Source of the DNA: Pseudomonadota bacterium
GTDB lineage: Bacteria; Pseudomonadota; Alphaproteobacteria; Rs-D84
Direction of reading: 5' to 3'
NCBI GenBank assembly: GCA_030531915.1
Contig: JAUNMD010000033.1
Span: forward strand, 1-9,033
Length of the DNA stretch: 9,033 nt
The position numbers and the translations under genes were made by a program. Under the pieces are notes generated by a model. That model searched no databases, was not told where the DNA came from, and worked only from the letters and a program-made list of their open reading frames with translations. Of the stretch, positions 1 through 5,801 are shown piece by piece. The stretch's first letter is position 1. Each line of letters starts with the position of its first letter.

Positions 1-17
1 TGCAATGGAGAGAAAAA

Positions 18-794
18 ATGACAAAAAGCAAATTCATTCTGCCTGTACTGATTGGGTTGTTTATGGTCGGCAATGCCGATGCGGCGTTTCACACAAATGA
101 CCTGCAACAATGTTGGCGTGACTCTACGGGGTATGATACATTCTGGTTCTGTGGCAGTCAGAGTTTGTCTTGCAATGGCAAGAAGGCAAAAAAACGTCAT
201 CATGTCAACTGGCTGTACGACGGTCAAAGTTTCACGCACTCTGGTCGAACATTTTGGTGCTGCAACGGGACGATTGACCAAGTAGGGACATTTGCAGAAG
301 GCAAAACTTGGCAAATACACACAACCATGGAAAAGCAGTTGACCAGTGGTAAATGTACATATGAAGTGGTCAAGGACGTTTGTGGCAACACAATATCTGA
401 TGTTGAATGCACTGTGCCGGACACCTGTCCAACGGGCACGGTAAAGCGCAACAGTGCGTGCATTGAACCGTGCAGCAATGTTCAGGCGTTTGAATCCGCA
501 ACATCAAATAAATGCGTTGACTGTGAAACGACCAAGTATCAGGGTATCAGTGCCAACAATATTTGCGTAAAGTGCGATTCCGGGACGCAATTCTGGGATC
601 AGAAAGAAAAACGCTGTGTGGCCAAGGAAACGTACACCAAATATTCCGCCAGTTTGATGCAGAAGTGCTTTGCGTGTCCAGACGACAACCAGTTCAAATC
701 ATGTGTTGGGATTCTGGGGCGCGACGCGTCCGCCGATGCCGAACGCACCGATGAAGAAAAGAAAATCTTGGAAAAATGCTTGGTTAAAAACTAA
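18..794 (+). CDS. Secreted cysteine-rich protein, function unknown
   Basis: I do not recognise a named family. The 258-residue product begins with a Sec-type signal peptide: Lys3 and Lys5, a hydrophobic core at about residues 6-18, then an Ala-Asp-Ala site, with cleavage likely after residue 22. The mature part is hydrophilic and has 20 cysteines, including CxxC pairs at 166-169, 183-186 and 217-220 and an adjacent pair at 81-82. The 137-200 stretch looks like growth-factor-receptor/furin-type Cys-rich repeats. No catalytic motif or further membrane segment is visible. The even cysteine count suggests disulfides formed in the periplasm or outside the cell; that is inference. The start is supported by GGAGAG at 7-12, five bases upstream. 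The tail (about 236-258) is charged. The 3' end overlaps the convergent outer-membrane gene by 11 bases. It could be a surface or matrix protein, perhaps one of a paralogous set. The gene call is firm; the role is unknown. Confidence 0.85.
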   Translation: MTKSKFILPVLIGLFMVGNADAAFHTNDLQQCWRDSTGYDTFWFCGSQSLSCNGKKAKKRHHVNWLYDGQSFTHSGRTFWCCNGTIDQVGTFAEGKTWQIHTTMEKQLTSGKCTYEVVKDVCGNTISDVECTVPDTCPTGTVKRNSACIEPCSNVQAFESATSNKCVDCETTKYQGISANNICVKCDSGTQFWDQKEKRCVAKETYTKYSASLMQKCFACPDDNQFKSCVGILGRDASADAERTDEEKKILEKCLVKN

Positions 795-1356
795 GGTTCA
801 AGCCAACACGCGGTGTAATTGTGGTTGAACGTGGGTGCGATGCATACCCGTAATCGGCACCGATGGTCAACCCAACATGCGCGATGCGTAATGTTACGCC
901 CGCGGACAAATTCCCGATAAACCCAGTACCACTTTCGGTATAATCCGGACGGCCGTCGTCATATTCCAATTTGAAATCATAGAAATTTGCGCCCGCCCCC
1001 GCGCCAACGTACACGGCAACCCAATTTGTTGAAATAATGTCGTACAACACGTTGGCCATAACGGCCTGTTCGTCCAATGTGGCGTTTGTCTGGGTCAGCC
1101 ACGATGAAAACAGTTCGCTGATTGTGTCGCGTTTCTGGTACGTGACGCCAATACGTGTGCGGTCATTACGCGCGCCCGCCCCAATGTTAAATACGCCGGT
1201 AAAGCCCCCCATGTCATAGCCGTGAATTGTGGCATCGGTATATGTTGCACCGAAATCAGATGTTAAATACGGCGTCCAATTCCCAGTGTTGTATATGCCA
1301 GCATTGGCGACGATTGGCGCAATGGCGATTGCCACAGCAAATGCGAACGATTTCAT
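784..1356 (-). CDS. Small outer-membrane beta-barrel protein (porin/Opa-like superfamily)
   Basis: This 190-residue protein has a signal peptide with an Ala-rich core and an Ala-Asn-Ala site, cleavage likely after residue 19. The mature part has alternating polar and aromatic or hydrophobic stretches typical of amphipathic beta-strands, Gly-rich turns, and a central run (about 100-125) with Asp-Ile-Ile, Val-Ala-Val-Tyr and Val-Gly-Ala-Gly-Ala-Gly. That run is characteristic of OMP_b-brl/surface-antigen barrels. It ends in Leu-Ser-Phe, the terminal Phe expected of BAM-assembled barrels. Its size fits an eight-stranded barrel without a periplasmic domain. A purine-rich Shine-Dalgarno (AAAGGGGG, reverse complement of 1365-1372) precedes the ATG. 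It lies on the same strand as groEL but is separated by a terminator and 289 bases, so it is probably transcribed on its own; I could not identify its promoter with confidence. Ligand or function cannot be inferred. Its tail overlaps the convergent gene's tail by 11 bases. Confidence 0.85.
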   Translation of the reverse strand: MKSFAFAVAIAIAPIVANAGIYNTGNWTPYLTSDFGATYTDATIHGYDMGGFTGVFNIGAGARNDRTRIGVTYQKRDTISELFSSWLTQTNATLDEQAVMANVLYDIISTNWVAVYVGAGAGANFYDFKLEYDDGRPDYTESGTGFIGNLSAGVTLRIAHVGLTIGADYGYASHPRSTTITPRVGLNLSF

Positions 1357-1424
1357 AGGCGTTTCCCCCTTTCATTGTTATATTCACGCTAGCACAGTAC
1401 GTTTCACATAGCAAGCGCGTTTAA

Positions 1425-1457
1425 AATAATGCATGCGCCGGTTGGCGCAGGATTATT
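1425..1457. repeat. Imperfect inverted repeat (hairpin)
   Basis: GCGCC (1435-1439) pairs with GGCGC (1444-1448) around a GGTT loop. An outer AATAAT (1425-1430) pairs with ATTATT (1452-1457) across an asymmetric interior bulge. There is no adjacent long T-run, so it is not a standard intrinsic terminator. It abuts the GC-rich repeat that follows and may be part of the same element. Confidence 0.45.
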
Positions 1458-1459
1458 TG

Positions 1460-1489
1460 CTGGATGGCCGCGCTGCGCTCGCAATGACA
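1460..1489 (-). repeat. GTCATTGCGAG-type interspersed repeat copy
   Basis: Read on the minus strand this begins TGTCATTGCGAG, continues with a GCGCAGCGCGGC core and ends CCATCCAG. That layout matches a short intergenic repeat (GTCATTGCGAG ... GCAATCCAG form) that I recall from many host-associated and environmental bacterial genomes, including Rickettsiales. The terminal bases fit the usual pattern; the core and a CC in place of AA before the end differ. The resemblance is from memory and needs a genome-wide search. Confidence 0.5.
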
Positions 1490-1586
1490 AGAGTGCTTAG
1501 TAACAAAAATACGCAACACGTTCTTTAAGTGTGAATATTATAAAACTATACCACTTTTAATCGCGTCGGAGCGTCAGCGGAGACGG

Positions 1587-1618
1587 ATCACTTTATCACT
1601 ACATCACTCTCTCACTTG
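1587..1618. repeat. Four-unit tandem repeat with an 8-base period
   Basis: ATCACT recurs at 1587, 1595 and 1603, with a one-base variant (CTCACT) at 1611. The spacing is exactly eight bases, and the last two bases of each unit vary. The array directly abuts the groEL terminator. It is short and could be a chance or slippage-derived microsatellite, or the edge of a larger repeat that includes the GC-rich block at about 1561-1586. Confidence 0.6.
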
Positions 1619-1650
1619 TAAAAAACGCCCCAAACGGGGCGTTTTTTACA
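1617..1650 (-). terminator. Intrinsic terminator of groES-groEL
   Basis: A GC-rich stem of CGCCCC with GGGGCG around a four-base AAAC loop is extended on both sides by A and T runs, giving a near-perfect stem of about 15 bp. On the minus strand the hairpin is followed by a T-run, as expected for Rho-independent termination. The groEL TAA stop (1646-1648) falls within the outer stem, so the untranslated tail is almost nil. Because A/T tracts flank both arms it could also act on plus-strand transcripts. The exact A and T run lengths are uncertain by about one base in my reading. Confidence 0.9.
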
Positions 1651-3265
1651 TCATGCCGGGCATGCCGCCACCCATTGCAGGTGTGGCCTGTTTTTCTTCG
1701 GGGATTTCAGACATTACGCACCCCGTGGTCAGGATTGCACCCGCGGTTGATGCCGCCGCCTGAATTGCCGTCTTGACAACCTTGGCCGGATCAATAATAC
1801 CCGCCGCCATCATATCGACGTATTCGCCGGTCTGGGCGTTATAGCCAAAGTTATAGTCGGACGATTCCGAAACCTTGCCCACAACGATTTCGCCCGATAC
1901 GCCAGCGTTTTCAGCAATCTGGGCACATGGGGCAACGATTGCACGACGCACGATGTCAACACCGACGTTCTGGTCTGTGTTTGCGCCATGGACATTTGCC
2001 AATGCCGCCGCCGCACGAACCAGCGCAATACCACCACCAGCGACAATACCATCGGCAACCGCCGCACGTGTCGCCGCCAATGCGTCGTCAACACGGTCTT
2101 TCTTTTCTTTGACCTCTACCTCTGTCATGCCGCCAACCTTGATAACAGCGACACCGCCGACCAATTTTGCCAAACGTTCTGACAGTTTTTCGCGATCGTA
2201 TTCAGATGTTGTTGTGGTCAACAACTTGCGGATTTCATCTGCACGCGCGTCAATGGCGGATTTGTCGCCCGCCCCTTGGGCAATCAGGGTTGAATCCTTG
2301 CTGACAACAACTTTTTTCGCACTGCCCAGAACCGCTGGGGTAATGTTTTCAAATGTCATGCCCATATCGTCCGAAATAACGGTTGCACCTGTGACCGCGG
2401 CGATATCTTTCAGCATTTCTTTGCGGCGATCGCCGAACCCTGGGGCTTTGACCGCGCAAACTTTCAGACCACCACGCAGACGGTTCAGCACCAATGTCGC
2501 CAACGCTTCGGATTCAACGTCTTCGGCAATAATCAACAATGGGCGACCCGATTGTGCGATTGGTTCAAGGATTGGCAGCAAGGCCTGTAATCCGGTGATT
2601 TTCTTTTCAGAAACCAAGATTTGTGCGCCATCCAATTCCGCCAGCATCTTTTCGCTGTTGGTGACAAAGTATGGTGACATGAACCCTTGGTCAAACTGCA
2701 TACCTTCGACCACGTCAATTTCTGTTTCCAGCCCCTTGGCCTCTTCAACAGTAATGACGCCTTCGCGGCCAACCTTTTCCATGGCGTTTGCGATTTTTTC
2801 GCCGATGTCGCGGTCAGAATTTGCAGAAATTGTCGCAACCTGTGCGATTTCCGCACTGTCTTTGACCGGACGTGCGTGCGCATCGATATCGGCAACAACC
2901 GCCGACACCGCCATATCAATACCGCGCTTTACGTCCATTGGGTTCATGCCCGCGGCGATTACACGACGCCCTTCGCGGATAATCTTTTGTGCCAAGACGG
3001 TTGCGGTTGTCGTACCATCACCTGCGTCATCGCCGGCCTTTTTCGCAACTTCTTGAACCATGCGTGCACCAATGTTTTCCGCTGGGTCTTTCAGTGATAC
3101 GGCCTTGGCCACAGTGACACCGTCCTTGGTTGCGACGGGCGCGCCATACGATTTTTCAATGATTACCGTGCGACCCTTTGGGCCCATAGTGATTTTGACG
3201 GCATCGGCCAATTTATCAACACCCGCCGCCAGTTTATCTGTATCGAAAACAATATTTTTTGCCAT
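1646..3265 (-). CDS. groL: Chaperonin GroEL (Hsp60, 60 kDa)
   Basis: This is the ATP-driven cytosolic folding chamber that works with GroES as a double-ring 14-mer. The 539-residue product (family usually about 540-550) carries the phosphate-binding GPKGR (28-32), GDGTTTATVL (82-91) with Asp83 equivalent to E. coli Asp87, the KAPGFGDRR segment (273-281), Asp394 equivalent to E. coli Asp398 followed by a GGG nucleotide-contact motif (410-412), and a short Gly/Met tail ending GGGMPGMM. The start is supported by AAAGGAC just upstream in the 15-base gap after groES. Oddity: counted from conserved landmarks, the N-terminal segment before GPKGR is four residues shorter than in E. coli. One residue is lost near the start and about three in the first helix (roughly residues 8-20). 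From GPKGR to Asp394 the offset stays constant at four, so nothing else is missing on balance. It is the second gene of the operon and ends in a strong terminator. Confidence 0.99.
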   Translation of the reverse strand: MAKNIVFDTDKLAAGVDKLADAVKITMGPKGRTVIIEKSYGAPVATKDGVTVAKAVSLKDPAENIGARMVQEVAKKAGDDAGDGTTTATVLAQKIIREGRRVIAAGMNPMDVKRGIDMAVSAVVADIDAHARPVKDSAEIAQVATISANSDRDIGEKIANAMEKVGREGVITVEEAKGLETEIDVVEGMQFDQGFMSPYFVTNSEKMLAELDGAQILVSEKKITGLQALLPILEPIAQSGRPLLIIAEDVESEALATLVLNRLRGGLKVCAVKAPGFGDRRKEMLKDIAAVTGATVISDDMGMTFENITPAVLGSAKKVVVSKDSTLIAQGAGDKSAIDARADEIRKLLTTTTSEYDREKLSERLAKLVGGVAVIKVGGMTEVEVKEKKDRVDDALAATRAAVADGIVAGGGIALVRAAAALANVHGANTDQNVGVDIVRRAIVAPCAQIAENAGVSGEIVVGKVSESSDYNFGYNAQTGEYVDMMAAGIIDPAKVVKTAIQAAASTAGAILTTGCVMSEIPEEKQATPAMGGGMPGMM

Positions 3266-3280
3266 ATTTTCGTCCTTTGA

Positions 3281-3568
3281 TTATTCCAAAATTCCCAAAA
3301 TGTCAGATTCTTTGATTAAAACATAATCTGTGCCGTCTATTTTAACCTCGTTCGCGGACGATGCCCATTTTGCGAACAGAACGGCGTCGCCAACTTTCAC
3401 GGTCATAGGCACGCGCGCGCCGTGTTCGTATACGCCATCGCCCACCGCGACAACACGACCGCGTGATGGTTTTTCTTTGGCATTATCAGGAATGATTATT
3501 CCGCCGGCGGTCTTGGATTCTTCATTCAACCGCGTCAGCAAAACATAATTGTGTAAAGGTTTCATCAT
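3281..3568 (-). CDS. groS: Co-chaperonin GroES (Hsp10)
   Basis: This is the heptameric lid of the GroEL chamber. The 95-residue protein (E. coli 97) starts MMKPLHNYV, has the GroEL-binding mobile loop at about residues 17-35 with the TAGGIII hydrophobic tripeptide, then RGRVVAVGDG, VKVGDAVLF and a C-terminal ESDILGILE. The reading frame is open 66 codons further upstream, but that extension would cross the promoter region and has no family similarity, so I reject it. Two ATGs are adjacent (3566-3568 and 3563-3565). AAGGAGAA at 3576-3583 is better spaced for the first. It is the first gene of groES-groEL, with a 15-base gap to groEL. The operon diverges from the HIT gene at 3679. Confidence 0.98.
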   Translation of the reverse strand: MMKPLHNYVLLTRLNEESKTAGGIIIPDNAKEKPSRGRVVAVGDGVYEHGARVPMTVKVGDAVLFAKWASSANEVKIDGTDYVLIKESDILGILE

Positions 3569-3575
3569 TGTTAAA

Positions 3576-3583
3576 TTCTCCTT
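3576..3583 (-). promoter_or_regulatory. Shine-Dalgarno fixing the groES start
   Basis: AAGGAGAA on the minus strand is a near-consensus ribosome-binding site. Nine bases lie between its GGAG core and the ATG at 3568, twelve to the second ATG at 3565. This supports the 95-residue GroES over the longer open frame starting at 3766. Confidence 0.8.
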
Positions 3584-3591
3584 GTTCCACG

Positions 3592-3621
3592 TATATATAA
3601 TGCGTTCGGGCGCGATTTCAA
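3592..3621 (-). promoter_or_regulatory. Putative groESL promoter, heat-shock (RpoH)-like or sigma-70
   Basis: On the minus strand TTGAAA (3616-3621) is followed after 13 bases by CATTATATATAC. TATATA occurs at spacings of 16 and 18. TTGAAA with a 13-base gap to a C-plus-TATAT-type box resembles the sigma-32 promoters that drive groESL in proteobacteria, while 16-18 spacing also suits a housekeeping factor. No CIRCE inverted repeat (TTAGCACTC-N9-GAGTGCTAA) is present between 3569 and 3678, so HrcA control is not supported here. Assignment to a particular sigma factor is inference. Confidence 0.6.
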
Positions 3622-3624
3622 TAC

Positions 3625-3653
3625 TTGATTTTGCAATTATCGTATAATATGCT
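3625..3653 (+). promoter_or_regulatory. Candidate promoter for the HIT-DUF167 pair
   Basis: A perfect TATAAT occurs at 3643-3648, but TTGATT (3625-3630) lies only 12 bases before it. TTGATT has a 17-base spacing to the weaker TATGCT at 3648-3653. One of these readings probably serves the gene starting at 3679, whose AGGGGG Shine-Dalgarno is at about 3668-3673. The pairing is unresolved. Confidence 0.4.
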
Positions 3654-3678
3654 GATGGAATAAATTCAGGGGGAAAAT

Positions 3679-4026
3679 ATGTATAATTCTGATAATGTTT
3701 TTGCGAAAATCTTGGGCGGGCAAATCCCATGCAAACAGGTGTACAGCAACGAATACGCGTTGGCATTCTGTGACGTCAGTCCACGTGCCAAAACGCACGT
3801 TTTGGTCATTCCACGCGGACAGTACACCGACATTTACGACTTTACCGCAAATGCACCGGCCGAATTACAGCGCGGATTCTGGGACGCGGTGCGTGCAACC
3901 GTTGATACGCTGGGGCTGAATGGCAATTTCCGCGTGGTCGCCAATACTGGCGCAGGTGCGGGTCAATCTGTGTTCCATTTTCATTTGCATATTATGAGCG
4001 ATGAACGATTCAAAACGGACTTTTAA
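3679..4026 (+). CDS. HIT-family (histidine triad) nucleotide hydrolase/transferase
   Basis: This is a 115-residue HIT-superfamily protein, likely a HinT-like purine nucleoside phosphoramidase or dinucleoside polyphosphate hydrolase. It has the typical start (N-V-F-A-K-I-L-G-G-Q-I-P), the KTHVLVIPR strand (38-46), and the triad His100-Phe-His102-Leu-His104 preceded by GAGAGQSVF. The middle His102 would be the covalent nucleophile. AGGGGG sits about five bases before the ATG. Oddity: the protein stops 11 residues after the last triad His and lacks the Gly-Gly-Arg and longer C-terminal segment seen in HinT-type members. Its last 26 bases overlap the next gene, so the short end is a fixed feature of this locus rather than an obvious frameshift. 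Substrate specificity cannot be read from sequence. Confidence 0.93.
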   Translation: MYNSDNVFAKILGGQIPCKQVYSNEYALAFCDVSPRAKTHVLVIPRGQYTDIYDFTANAPAELQRGFWDAVRATVDTLGLNGNFRVVANTGAGAGQSVFHFHLHIMSDERFKTDF

Positions 4027-4231
4027 TGTTCGCGTGATTCCGCGTGCGCGTCAAAATCGGGTGGAAATTGCACCCGATGGCACGTTGCGCGTGCACACAA
4101 CCGCCGCGCCCGCCGATGGCGCGGCAAATGCGGCGGTAATAAAAATGCTGGCTGCGCACTTTGACGTGCCCAAAACCAGCATTCAGATTGTTCGCGGTGC
4201 GTCCGCCCGCGACAAGGTAATTCAATTCTGA
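4001..4231 (+). CDS. DUF167 (YggU-family) small protein
   Basis: The 76-residue product matches the DUF167/YggU fold: VRVIPRARQN (10-19), LRVHTTAAPADGAAN at about 29-43, an Ala/Leu helix, then IQIVRGASARDKVIQF at the end. The PxDGxAN and G-x-x-x-RDK motifs are the family signature. Structures of relatives exist but the biochemical role is unknown, so none is assigned. It starts 26 bases inside the HIT gene in another frame, with no strong Shine-Dalgarno, implying translational coupling. No other ATG would preserve the N-terminal strand. Its stop overlaps the convergent LOG gene by 10 bases. Confidence 0.93.
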   Translation: MNDSKRTFNVRVIPRARQNRVEIAPDGTLRVHTTAAPADGAANAAVIKMLAAHFDVPKTSIQIVRGASARDKVIQF

Positions 4232-4779
4232 TAATTTTTAATTTCTGATTCCAAATCCGCAGGTGTACTGGCGATACGAATATCGTAATCATGGATGTTT
4301 TCAATAAACCCGCAATTCTGCATATGGACAAACAGGCGCGCAAATGGGGCCCAGAAATTGTCCGTATTCAAAAAGAACAATGGTTTCTTCGTTTCACCGA
4401 TTTGCTGCATCGTCATAATGTCGGTCAATTCATTCAATGTGCCAATTCCCCCCGGCAAAATGATAAATGCGTCGGACAGTTCGTACATACGTTGTTTGCG
4501 TTCATTGACGCCGTCAACCACCTGAACATGAACGCCCGCGTGCACGGGTTCTTGTTTGGCAACAACGTTATGTGTGGAAACGCCCACAACATCGCCACCG
4601 GCATCCAGTGCGCCATTTGCAACCGCGCCCATCAGGCCCACGTCGCCGCCACCAAATACCATACGAATACCATTACGTCCCAGCATTTCACCGACCAGTG
4701 CCGCGTCACGCGCAAATGCCGTTTCTGTGCCAAATTCATGACCGCAATAAACCGCGATAGATTTCAATTCATGTTTCAT
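4222..4779 (-). CDS. LOG-family (TIGR00730) Rossmann-fold nucleotide phosphoribohydrolase
   Basis: The 185-residue protein has the two LOG signatures: GGGDVGLMG (43-51) and LPGGIGTLNE (108-117), with Glu117 and the Glu93-Arg94-Lys95 motif as expected catalytic or ribose-contact residues. Family members hydrolyse the N-glycosidic bond of nucleoside 5'-monophosphates, releasing ribose 5-phosphate and a free base. Plant and some bacterial members activate cytokinins, while others act on AMP or similar. Cytokinin activity is not implied here. The usual N-terminal CGSS is CGHE (12-15), a small departure at the nucleotide-binding loop. The start is supported by a weak AAAGGG at 4790-4795. It diverges from tilS across a 50-base gap and meets DUF167 tail-to-tail with a 10-base overlap. 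Confidence 0.93.
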   Translation of the reverse strand: MKHELKSIAVYCGHEFGTETAFARDAALVGEMLGRNGIRMVFGGGDVGLMGAVANGALDAGGDVVGVSTHNVVAKQEPVHAGVHVQVVDGVNERKQRMYELSDAFIILPGGIGTLNELTDIMTMQQIGETKKPLFFLNTDNFWAPFARLFVHMQNCGFIENIHDYDIRIASTPADLESEIKNYQN

Positions 4780-4829
4780 GTTTCTTTTTCCCTTTATTTT
4801 TGCGAATTATAGCATAAAATGTCCCCATA
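4780..4829. promoter_or_regulatory. Divergent LOG/tilS intergenic region
   Basis: Fifty AT-rich bases must carry both promoters. On the plus strand TAAAAT (4815-4820) or TATAGC (4808-4813) could be a -10 box. Either would put transcription start close to the tilS ATG, and no Shine-Dalgarno precedes that ATG. I see no convincing -35 for either direction. Confidence 0.3.
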
Positions 4830-5801
4830 ATGAACCAGAAATTTATTAAATTTATGAATGAATTTTCAGGCCAAAAATTGGCTGTCGCGGTCAGTGGTGG
4901 CGTGGATTCCGTGTGTTTACTGTGCTGGTTGGCGGATATGGGCTTGCGCCCAATCGCGTTACATGTGAATCACGGTCTGCGCGATGTCGCCGCGGCCGAG
5001 GCCCAATATGTCCAAGACCTGTGCGCCGCGCGTGGGATTGAGTGCCACGTGTTTGAATGGACGGGGGACAAGCCCGCCACAGGGTTAGAGGCCGCCGCCC
5101 GAAACGCCCGATACAAAATGATGACGGATTTTTGCCGTAAAAACAATGTGGACGCGTTATTGGTTGCGCATCAGGCCGACGATCAAATTGAAACATTTCT
5201 GATGAATCTGGGACGCGGCAGTGGTCTGTCCGGTCTGGCGGCGATGCGACCCGTTTCTGTGCGCGATGGGGTTAAAATTGTGCGTCCGTTATTAAATGTA
5301 TGGCGGCGTGAATTAAAGCAATACTGTGACGACAACGGCATTAAATATTGCACCGATGCCATGAACAGCGACGCAAAATACACCCGTGTCCGCATTCGTC
5401 AGAATCGACACCTGATGGCGGACGCACTGGGCATTTCGGACGAACGTATTTTGCTGGCCATCAATAACCTGAACCGTGTGCGCGACGCGATTGAAACAAA
5501 CGTCGCAGATTTGGTTGCAACTGTAAAAAATGGACGCCGCGCGGTGTTTCTTGATTCTTTTCTGTTTGACCAAGACGACAATATTAGGTTAAAGTTTATC
5601 GGAACACTGATTCAACAAATTGGGGGGGATAATTATCAGCCACGCTTGAATTCACTGCGTCGCGCACTAAGTTATCTGGGTGGCGATTGCAAATTTACGC
5701 TGGGGCACTGTACCGTCCGGCGTTTAGGCAATCGGATTTTAATCGTTCCCGAAGGTGCAAAAACAAGTTTTAGGACAAGACATGGAAAAACAACAAAATA
5801 A
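4830..5801 (+). CDS. tilS: tRNA(Ile)-lysidine synthetase TilS
   Basis: TilS uses ATP and lysine to convert the wobble cytidine of the CAU-anticodon tRNA-Ile to lysidine, so that it reads AUA. It is normally essential. The 323-residue protein shows the N-type ATP-pyrophosphatase P-loop SGGVDS (22-27), HVNHGLR (45-51), AHQADDQIETFLMNLGRGSG at about 143-162 and RPLLNVWRRELKQYC at about 177-191, then a RVRIRQN motif. It is compact compared with E. coli (432), retaining the catalytic domain and only a reduced C-terminal tRNA-binding region, as in short TilS forms. No Shine-Dalgarno is seen before the ATG at 4830. A second ATG at 4854 also lacks one and would leave only about 13 residues before the P-loop motif, so I keep the first. 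Its end overlaps ftsH by 20 bases, and the tilS-ftsH order is common in Alphaproteobacteria. Confidence 0.96.
   Translation: MNQKFIKFMNEFSGQKLAVAVSGGVDSVCLLCWLADMGLRPIALHVNHGLRDVAAAEAQYVQDLCAARGIECHVFEWTGDKPATGLEAAARNARYKMMTDFCRKNNVDALLVAHQADDQIETFLMNLGRGSGLSGLAAMRPVSVRDGVKIVRPLLNVWRRELKQYCDDNGIKYCTDAMNSDAKYTRVRIRQNRHLMADALGISDERILLAINNLNRVRDAIETNVADLVATVKNGRRAVFLDSFLFDQDDNIRLKFIGTLIQQIGGDNYQPRLNSLRRALSYLGGDCKFTLGHCTVRRLGNRILIVPEGAKTSFRTRHGKTTK
5772..5775 (+). promoter_or_regulatory. Shine-Dalgarno fixing the ftsH start
   Basis: AGGA lies six bases before the ATG at 5782, inside the tilS coding region. It favours that start over the in-frame GTG at 5755, which would add nine residues but has a poorly spaced GAAGG immediately before it. 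Confidence 0.6.

Larger units (their letters stand above)
1357..1645. other. Repeat-bearing intergenic region between groEL and the OMP gene
   Basis: No credible gene is seen on either strand. The region contains, in order: the OMP ribosome-binding site and untranslated leader, an imperfect inverted repeat, a short GC-rich interspersed-type repeat, an AT-rich tract near 1525-1560, an 8-base tandem repeat and the groEL terminator. A TATAAT-like hexamer on the minus strand (1537-1542) has no good partner at -35. A TATAAC-like hexamer (1377-1382) sits too close to the Shine-Dalgarno to be convincing. The OMP promoter is presumably here but is not resolved. Confidence 0.6.

Noticed and set aside
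1374..1420. OMP promoter built from TTGCTA and TATAAC
   Set aside because: The hexamers are about 26 bases apart and the TATAAC would place the transcript start on the Shine-Dalgarno.
1490..1502. Possible CIRCE half-site (GAGTGCTTAG)
   Set aside because: No matching TTAGCACTC arm lies nine bases away, one base breaks the consensus, and it lies downstream of groEL rather than at the groES promoter.
1875..3056. 393-codon plus-strand open frame opposite groEL
   Set aside because: It is exactly antisense to groEL, its Ser/Ala/Pro-rich composition is what groEL codon usage predicts on the opposite strand, and it has no ribosome-binding site or recognisable domain.
3569..3766. 66-residue N-terminal extension of GroES
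   Set aside because: It crosses the likely promoter, has no GroES similarity and lacks a suitable Shine-Dalgarno, while the internal ATG has a near-consensus one.
4291..4812. 173-codon plus-strand open frame opposite the LOG gene
   Set aside because: The LOG protein has clear motifs on the minus strand; this frame is its antisense shadow.
5755..5781. GTG start for ftsH nine codons upstream
   Set aside because: The ATG at 5782 has a better spaced AGGA and begins a normal cytosolic lead into the first membrane helix.
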